Positions 57,315 to 64,000 of a DNA stretch of 64,000 nucleotides are shown here, one piece after another. The notes below the pieces were generated by a model. It was given only the letters and a program-made list of their open reading frames with translations, had not been told where the DNA came from and searched no databases. A program made the translations under genes and the position numbers. Position 1 is the first letter of the stretch; each line of letters begins with the position of its first letter. The DNA comes from Aquilaria yunnanensis (Eukaryota > Streptophyta > Magnoliopsida > Malvales > Thymelaeaceae), in the NCBI GenBank assembly GCA_039654915.1, contig CM077599.1, forward strand, positions 23,683,501 through 23,747,500, in the 5' to 3' direction.

Positions 57315-59683
57315 ACATTATTTTTTTTTGTTTTCTAAACTCTCTATTTTTTTATCGGCAAGAAAATATGCATTAATACCAGCAATGAGCTAGGAGAAGT
57401 ATAGGCTAGTAGGAGTCAAATAACAACATACAACCAAACAAATACTAAAACATAAGCTAGGTTTTAAACATCATGCAGCAAAATATTATCCTAGTCTACC
57501 AGCCTAAGAAAAAGCCAAAAGAAGGATTGTGATTTAATTGATAGGAAAACTAGTGGATGATTTGCTCCTTTTCTGTCAAAAATCAGGTTATTCCTAGCAA
57601 GCCAGAAGCACTACATTGTAGCCTTTGCTACCACATCCCAAGCACTAGGATAATTTACCAAGCCTGACTAGGAAGGATATTGTTGAAGAATTTATGAGGT
57701 GCTTGACAGGTTGCTTATAATGCTTCCCTAGCAAGCCGAAATAGAATTCCAAACCACTAATAAGACACTTGATTGCAACAGCACATGAACCACATCCTCT
57801 TGATAATATTTGCAGAAGGGGCGAGAATTGTCTTACTGAATTACACCCCGAACTTCTAGATTTACTTTAGCTACAATCCTGCCATGAAGTTCTTTCTAGG
57901 TAAAGAAGTTCATCTTCAATGGACACCAGGGATTAAGGGATTCTGGTATGTTTTGTATGGACAATTACACCAAATGGGATTCTAAAATTTTTCCCAATAA
58001 CTTGACAGAGAAGCATTCATCATTAGTCAAACTCCATGAGAGAGAATTTGGTGGTGGCCCTACACAATTCAAGTGGACAGAATTAATTAAATCATTAAAA
58101 TCCTATAACTCCCTTACCAATCTTCCTTAAGGCTCTCTAATCCACTCACACTTCCACACTCATATTTTCCCTTCCTAAACTCTCATTCCCAGGATGGAAC
58201 ACTAAGGTGGTGATCTTATACAACCTAGGGAAGATTATGTTTAAAAGATCACACCTCAACGAATTATCTATCTAAAATTTTAATGTGAGACCATTCCCTA
58301 CACTTCAAGTAAAACAACTCTCAATTGAAACACCTTTACATGCCAAGACACTAGAGATACTTAACATACCCCCTAAATTGAACTTATAGAACACTTGGCT
58401 AACCCTCCATCTTTTTCTTAAACAAAATAGATTACTCTTATCCACGATGCATCTTTATCTAGCCATAATCTCACCACTTGCCAAGTAAAGACATATTTTT
58501 ATTACCTAGGCTACCTACATTCAAGCCTCCTAAACTTTTATCATGACAACCATATTCCACATTTCCCAGTGAACTCACTTACTTTCCCCAAAACCCTTTT
58601 ACAAGAAGCTATTTCGAAGTAACTGTAATGTTTAACACTTCTGATGAGTAACGAAACAAGGAGAAAAATTATAGTGGCAAACTTATTAAGCACGATTTGA
58701 TCAAAGTAATCCTGACTCCTACATGCATCAATTTCCATTTTTAGCAGGCCAACTTATTCAACAATTTGTTTCCTGGAAAAAACTATTCTCATTGGTATCC
58801 CCATAGGCATACCTAAATAAGTGAATGGCAAGCTACAAGCCTTGCATCTTATCCTCTATGCCATACAAAGTAATTTCAGTTCTGAAATGTTAACTCCCAC
58901 TAAGGAGCTTTTTGACATGTTCACTCTCAAGCCAAATAACAACTAAAAGCGATACAGTACCCTTTGAAACTATATGATATTTGCAGCGTCCCATTCACCC
59001 ATAAGTATCATCAGTAAACTGTAGATAAGTAATCTCCAATTCATTATATCCAACTCTGATACACTTTAATTCACCTTTGAGCATTGTCTATTCAATAAGG
59101 CAGTGAAGAACTTCAACAGAAATTAGAAACAAAAATTGAAATGGTGGATGGCCTTGTCGTAGGTCTTTCTCCATCCTGAATTCAAATGTAGGACTACAGT
59201 TTATTAATATAGTAATTAATGTAGATGTAATGCATCCCCTAGTCTAGCTTCTAGCCAAACTTGATACCTTCATTGTATAGAACAAAAATTCCCATTTGAC
59301 ATTGTTGAAATCCTTTTTAAAATCAACTTTGAAAAAAAAAATAGTCTTCAAATTTTTCTTTTTGGAGAAGTGAACAATCTCATTGGCAATCAAAATGCTA
59401 TTAAGAATTTTCCTTCCTTGAATAAAGGAAGTTTGTGTTTCACTTATCACGAGATGGATCTTCTTGCATAATCTACTTTCAAGTATCTTGGAAATAATCT
59501 TATATATACACCCAACTAAACCAATTGGGCGATAATCGTGTTGAATGGCTGGATAAGATACATTAGGCACCAGTATAATGAAGGGCGTATTGCATCCATT
59601 TCCAATTTTGCTTGTTTGCTCAAAGTCCTTAACAAATTTACATATATCAACCTTCAAAATGTGCCAACATTGCTTTTAAAAAA
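57315..59683 (-). pseudogene. LINE remnant, part C: reverse transcriptase and 3' end
   Basis: Minus strand from 59657: FVKDFEQTSKIGNG, then YRPIGLVGCIYKIISKILES, ETQTSFIQGRKILNSILIAN and FKVDFKKDFNNVKWEFL (motif A region), later LQFTDDT near 59010 (motif C, in place of YADD), RITLIKSCLISLPL near 58700, and a zf-RVT-like part near 57930-57600 (MNFFTWKELHGRIV). Frames are broken many times. It ends at an A-rich 3' tail (+ strand T run at 57320-57330). This is an old L1-type element, related to the fragment in CACTA-2. Confidence 0.85.
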
Positions 59684-61245
59684 GCCTAATTACCAGATGA
59701 CCCATATACTATAGTGGCCTGGCCAATTGCTCCCCTAGACTTTTTAGGAGAATGAATCAAGCCTTGAACTTTTGATAATCTGGGCCCTTTGCACACCTAT
59801 CTTAACTTGTATCCATTTAAAAAAGGAAAAATCACACAGCTGCCACTTAGGTTCTCTAATTTATAACTTTTGCACCCTAAAGTTTTGTCTCTTCCACTTA
59901 GGCCCCTATATTTGATCCAAGCTTCCACCTTCTTCAAGACCCCCGCCTCCCCCATCCGCCACCTCCACTGCCACCAATACAGCCTCCACTCTCGAGTTAT
60001 TAACCCCTATTTTATTTTTTAAAATATATATTTTATAAATTATAATTAATTTTAAAATGCAAACTTTTGAATTTTATCTTATTATAATAGAAAGATGTAA
60101 ATTATTTGGACAAAATAATTAAAAAACACCAGAAAATTTAAATTCTACAATTTATAATTTGATTGTCAAAGTTAAAAGGCAAGTTGAAAAATTTTCAAAA
60201 CCATACTAACTAACTTGTGCTATATAAAATTTTGGGTATATTCCAATTTTAATTTTCTGAGTTTCTAGAAATTTGCAAGTTTCAGATTCCAAAACCAAAA
60301 TCGCAGGTGCCGAGAGCCACTCCCTCAGCCCAAGTGGATCTATCATTGTGATTGTCGCAGTCATCATCTTGGCTGCCACCGAAAGCCACTAGCTCGGCCT
60401 CCTCCATGAAAAACGGCCAAGCGTCTGGGTTTTTTTTTACTCGGTGAGGAACGGTCTTATCCCTTTGTCATCAATCTACTCCAACTCATCGGACGCCACC
60501 AGCGACGAGATCGTCAGAAATGACAAATTCAGGAGACAGGACCTGCTCGATCCGTCCACAGCCGGACAATGTTCAAAGTAGCGAACTTGGCACCCCTCCG
60601 TTTTCCTCCCGTTTTGATAGGTTTGGAGAGCTTGATTCAGTCAGAAACGGGGTCGAAAGGGCTATTAAAGCCCTTATGTATCGTGAAGAAACACTCCACC
60701 GTCGTCTTCATTGCTCTCCGCCATCTCACCGGCCGCGTCACTGGCCGATTCTGAGCTAATTGTTTCCTATAGCCTGGGATTTGTTTATGGGTTTGGTTGT
60801 ATTTTATTGAATTTGGTTGAATATTCACTCCTCCATCTATTCTGATCTAAGCCTCGACAGATAATTTCATTGCCAAGATTTCCGTTGGGGCCTCTACCAG
60901 ACCTTTGATTTTGAACATTAAATAGATTTTAGATGGGTTTGGAGAAAATTAAAATAATTTTCAAATTTTGGGTGTAAATGATTGAAATAAAAAATTTAGA
61001 TAACTATGCTTAATTGTAATTTAAATTCTAAAGTTATTGGTTTATACAATTAGAGGCTTAAAATTTTAAATTGTACAATCAAATACAATACCATTACATA
61101 GCTGACGGAAAATGTCTAAGTTCCTGAGTTGGGTGGGTAAAGTGTCTCATTATCAAATTTTAGGGCTCAATTCATGCCTCTAAAAAGTTTGAGAGAGTGA
61201 TTGGCCAAGTCATTATAGTATAGAAGTCATTGAGGTAATTAAGCC
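59684..61245. mobile_element. TIR element inserted in the LINE, 1562 bp (Pack-type)
   Basis: The ends are an imperfect inverted repeat of about 65 bp (left GCCTAATTACC...TATACTATAGTGGCCTGGCC; right, inverted, GGCTTAATTACC...TATACTATAATGACTTGGCC). An 8-bp flanking duplication TTAAAAAA lies at 59676-59683 and 61246-61253. LINE coding sequence continues directly across it. The interior has GC-rich gene-like blocks (59930-59985, 60300-60740), so it may be a gene-capturing MULE or a hAT-like element. Confidence 0.75.
60520..60759 (+). CDS. Open frame in the captured part, unidentified
   Basis: 79 codons from ATG to TGA (MTNSGDRTCSIRPQPDN..., ending HRPRHWPILS), GC-rich compared with the element's arms. 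No domain recognised. It looks like the start of a host exon carried by the transposon, and a functional product is unlikely. Confidence 0.2.
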   Translation: MTNSGDRTCSIRPQPDNVQSSELGTPPFSSRFDRFGELDSVRNGVERAIKALMYREETLHRRLHCSPPSHRPRHWPILS

Positions 61246-61549
61246 TTAAAAAAAAGTTGAATATGTCCAGCCCACGAGACTTCAGAGTCCCTCAATCCCA
61301 AATGGCATCCTTGATTTCTACCTCATCAATGGGGCATTCCAAGTTTGTAGCATCAAAATCAAAAAGACATTTGATATTATCCAATGAAAGCACAGGCCTA
61401 TACTTCCAGTCCTCTTTAAAGTTAGATCAGAAAAAATTCAGAACTTTTTCAACTTTTGAAGATTGTTCTACCCATTTCCTATGAATAGAAATCCCCTTAA
61501 AGTAGTTCCTCTTAAAGTTTGAAGACATTAAATGACTGAAATAAATGGT
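61246..61549 (-). pseudogene. LINE remnant, part B
   Basis: The minus strand reads NTIYFSHLMSSNFKRNYFKG then ISIHRKWVEQ, and further on FDFDATNLECPIDEVEIKDA then a stop. This is the linker between the endonuclease and reverse transcriptase of a plant LINE. It joins part A on one side and part C on the other once the two inserts are removed. Confidence 0.8.
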
Positions 61550-61554
61550 ATTTT

Positions 61555-62958
61555 TGTTGGCCCAAGTGCAACCAAGAGGGGGGGTGAATTGGTTGCTTTA
61601 AAAACTTTAGCAAAATCAAAATTTACAACTAAATTCACTCAACCAAATATCAAGAACAAACCAAGTAATGCCAAGCACAAATAAAGCAAGTAAATAAAAG
61701 AGGATAAAGGAAAGAGTACACCGGGATTTATAGAGGTTCAACTCCACCAACCGGAGTCTACGTCCTCTCCTCAAGCTTGCCCACTTGAGATTTCCTCCAC
61801 TATCTCTTGATCAAGATTACAATGGTGTTTTCTTCAAGGTTCACACCCAACCAATCTCTAGTTTTCTCCAAGGCTCACTAGAAATCACTCCCTAGTTTTC
61901 TTCAAGGCTCACTAGAAACCACTCTACACTCAAGAGATTCTAAGACTTGAAATGTTTACAATCTTACAAGCTCATACAATAGCACTCAAGCTAGATATAC
62001 AAGTGAAAGCACAACTCTTGGCTCTTTTCTCAAATGATGAACACTTTGATGAGTATTTGATAATGAATCTTCACTTCTAATGGCCAAGAGTTATCTCCAA
62101 GGTGTTTCTCCATGTATTTATGCTCATTTGGAGGCCAAAGAGACGTTGAAGAACCGTTGGGAAGGTCAGAAATGTCTCTAAGAAGGTAGGTGACCGTTGC
62201 TGTCAATTTTGACAGGTTTTTGCATCTGTTACCCAGTTTCACTCAGGTGAAATATTTTCACTTGGTTGAAAGTTCTGTCTGATAACGAAATTCAACGTTT
62301 GACTTCCAACGGCTATAATTGTAATTAATGAGCTGTCAGCACTTTATACACGTGGAATCTGATGTGGCATGAATTTATAATTAATTTTCAAAGATTTTTC
62401 GAATCGAAAAATCATGCGCAGGTCTGGAATCCAAGTTTCACGCGGTTGAAAATTTTTCATTCGAATGATTTTCTTGTCCAGAAATAAAATGCTCTCGGGT
62501 GCAAAAACTGAGTCCAGTTTCACCCGGTTGAAAAAATTTCACTCGAATGATTTTCCTGTCCAAAAATAAAATTCTCTCGGGTTCGAAAACTGACTCCAGT
62601 TTCACTCGGTTGAAAATATTTCACTCGAATGATTTTCTTATCCAGAGATAAAATTCTCTCGGGTTTGAAAACTGACTCCAGTTTCACTCGGTTGAAAACA
62701 TTTCACTCTGTTGAAAATGCAGTTCCAGGATTTTCTTACTTCCAAACTTTCAAACTTCAATGAATTTTTCTCCAAAATGATTTCTTCCTTCACAAGCAAT
62801 GCTTGAATCAACATAAATACTTCAAATATACTTATGAAATAATTTTCCTTCCAAAGATCAAAACTTTATCAATAAAAGACCAATATATAAATCTTTAGGT
62901 AAAGCTTTGAAACATCAAAATCAAATAAATGTGAGCCATGAATTGAACAAATCCAACA
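61555..62958. mobile_element. Solo LTR, 1404 bp
   Basis: It starts TGTTGGCCCAAG, ends AATCCAACA (TGTTGG/CCAACA inverted ends) and is flanked by the 5-bp duplication ATTTT (61550-61554 and 62959-62963) within LINE sequence. No internal retrotransposon sequence accompanies it, so it is a recombined single LTR. It contains ACCGGGATTTATAGAGGTTC, a phrase I associate with plant Copia LTRs. Confidence 0.85.
62430..62720. repeat. 82-83-bp tandem repeats in the solo LTR
   Basis: About three and a half copies of a unit containing CAGTTTCACTCGGTTGAAAA, ATTTCACTCGAATGATTTTC and AAATTCTCTCGGG, starting near 62432, 62515, 62597 and 62679. Confidence 0.85.
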
Positions 62959-62963
62959 ATTTT

Positions 62964-63660
62964 CCTCACCATCTTTTATCCACCTCTCCCTTGATCTTTG
63001 TCTTAAGAAACATTCTTTGTATTCAACTTGTTCCCAAAACTTACGAAAAACATCATTTCCCTCAACCAGCTCAACTTTAGAAGATCTCAGCCCTCCATAA
63101 TATTGCATTGAGATTCCAATTTTTGCTTCAACTCATGCAAATTTGAGTTAGCATTCTCAGAGATAGATTTGTTCCATTGATTTAAAATGCCTTTAAGTCA
63201 TTTCAACTTCTCCTTTAGAATAAAACTTCCATTACCTGATGTCTAGAAAGAGCTCCACTACCTACCTACAAATCTATGAACTCTTTGTGCCGAACTAGAC
63301 ATTTTAGAATTTGAAGGGAGTAGGGCCAAAATATCATAGTGTCTATTTAAGTACGATAGGAAAATGGTCTGATAAATCTCTTTGAAGACCTGTTAAAGAT
63401 AGACTTGGCGACATTTCAAAGAAATCCTTAAGGACAATAGCTCTATCAATCCTACTCATCTTAGTTCCCTTATAATTATAGCAAGTGAACTCCCTTGCAC
63501 CTAGAGGAAGATGTATAGCATGTGTGTCTGTCAAAAGATTCTGAAAAGCATTTATTTATGTCACAGGCCATTACCCATAATTCTATATAAGTCATACATG
63601 ACCCCAAAATCCTTACACTAATTTAGTGCTAGACTTGCGCAAATTGCTCCTTAGTAGACC
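62964..63660 (-). pseudogene. LINE remnant, part A: end of the endonuclease domain
   Basis: Minus strand: HLPLGAREFTCYNYKGTKMS then RIDRAIV and GLQRDLSDHFPIVLK (63534-63343) is the C-terminal part of an L1-type apurinic endonuclease. After a frame change come ELVEGNDVFRKFWEQVEYKE and RQRSRERWIKDGEEN (63108-62964), the following linker. The 5' limit is unclear. Confidence 0.8.
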
Positions 63661-64000
63661 TGTTAATTGAGTAAATCTTTAATACATTACTGTTTTATAA
63701 TATGCCTTACTATGGTTGTAGGTCAATGACTATAAAAATAATATATACTTGGTGTAGCTGACCAGCATTTCAAAATATGCATTCATATAAAATATACTGT
63801 TATGTATTGTGAATTCATACAAGTTATTACAGAACATAACCAATTGTTCTACATCATTTATCAGAGGCATAAGTTCTATATACATATATACATCATGCAC
63901 AAAAGTGCTATACACATGCTACACTGAGAATTTTGGGATTCAATCCCACCTGAGCTACACTGCCTAAAGAAGACCATTACAGTGCCCAGGTATCCTTTGC
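63661..64000. other. Window end, nothing recognised
   Basis: AT-rich DNA with only short frames. It may be more of the LINE 5' region or unrelated flank. Confidence 0.4.

Overview
The window is AT-rich plant nuclear DNA, most likely from a eudicot. The signs are plant LTR retrotransposons with a tRNA-iMet primer site, CACTA, Mutator-like and Stowaway elements, L1-type LINEs, Arabidopsis-type telomere-like (CCCTAAA) tracts and intron-containing transposase genes. I see no bacterial genes, no rRNA and no tRNA gene. It looks like gene-poor, transposon-nested chromatin. All comparisons were made by eye.

Layout. 1-1758 is AT-rich with nothing recognisable. 1759-2450 is a degenerate telomere-like tract that passes directly into a ~20-bp minisatellite (2450-4765). 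4933-9300 holds small terminal-inverted-repeat (TIR) elements and degenerate copies of a local repeat. 9444-35042 is a tandem-duplicated locus with three small minus-strand genes (P1, P2, P3), each encoding a 67-84 aa protein ending in a farnesylation-type CaaX box (CCIM, CVIM, CIIM). Two ~5.1-kb units lie between the genes: U1 (9.7-27.9 kb) and U2 (28.1-34.8 kb). U1 is inflated by a 3.6-kb probable solo LTR (11664-15300) and a complete 9.46-kb non-coding LTR retrotransposon (16918-26375). U2 carries a 1.54-kb Pack-MULE (31120-32661) with a fragment of an ANTH-domain clathrin-assembly gene. The other unit shows the empty site for each insertion, so the duplication came first.

36546-42401 is a CACTA element lacking transposase but holding gene fragments, including an exon of a UBC24/PHO2-type E2 enzyme. 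42918-52970 is a related 10-kb CACTA with both transposase genes (TNP2-like and Transposase_24-like), decayed by stop codons. Both have CACTA ends and 3-bp target duplications. 53046-54637 is a TIR element with a ~600-bp foldback. 54645-56065 is a minus-strand Copia gag plus LTR remnant. 57315-63660 is a minus-strand LINE split by a TIR element (59684-61245) and a solo LTR (61555-62958).

The only candidate host genes I can support are the three CaaX-box genes. P2 looks like a recombinant, sharing its 5' half and promoter with P1 and its 3' half and downstream flank with P3. Everything else of substance is transposon-derived.
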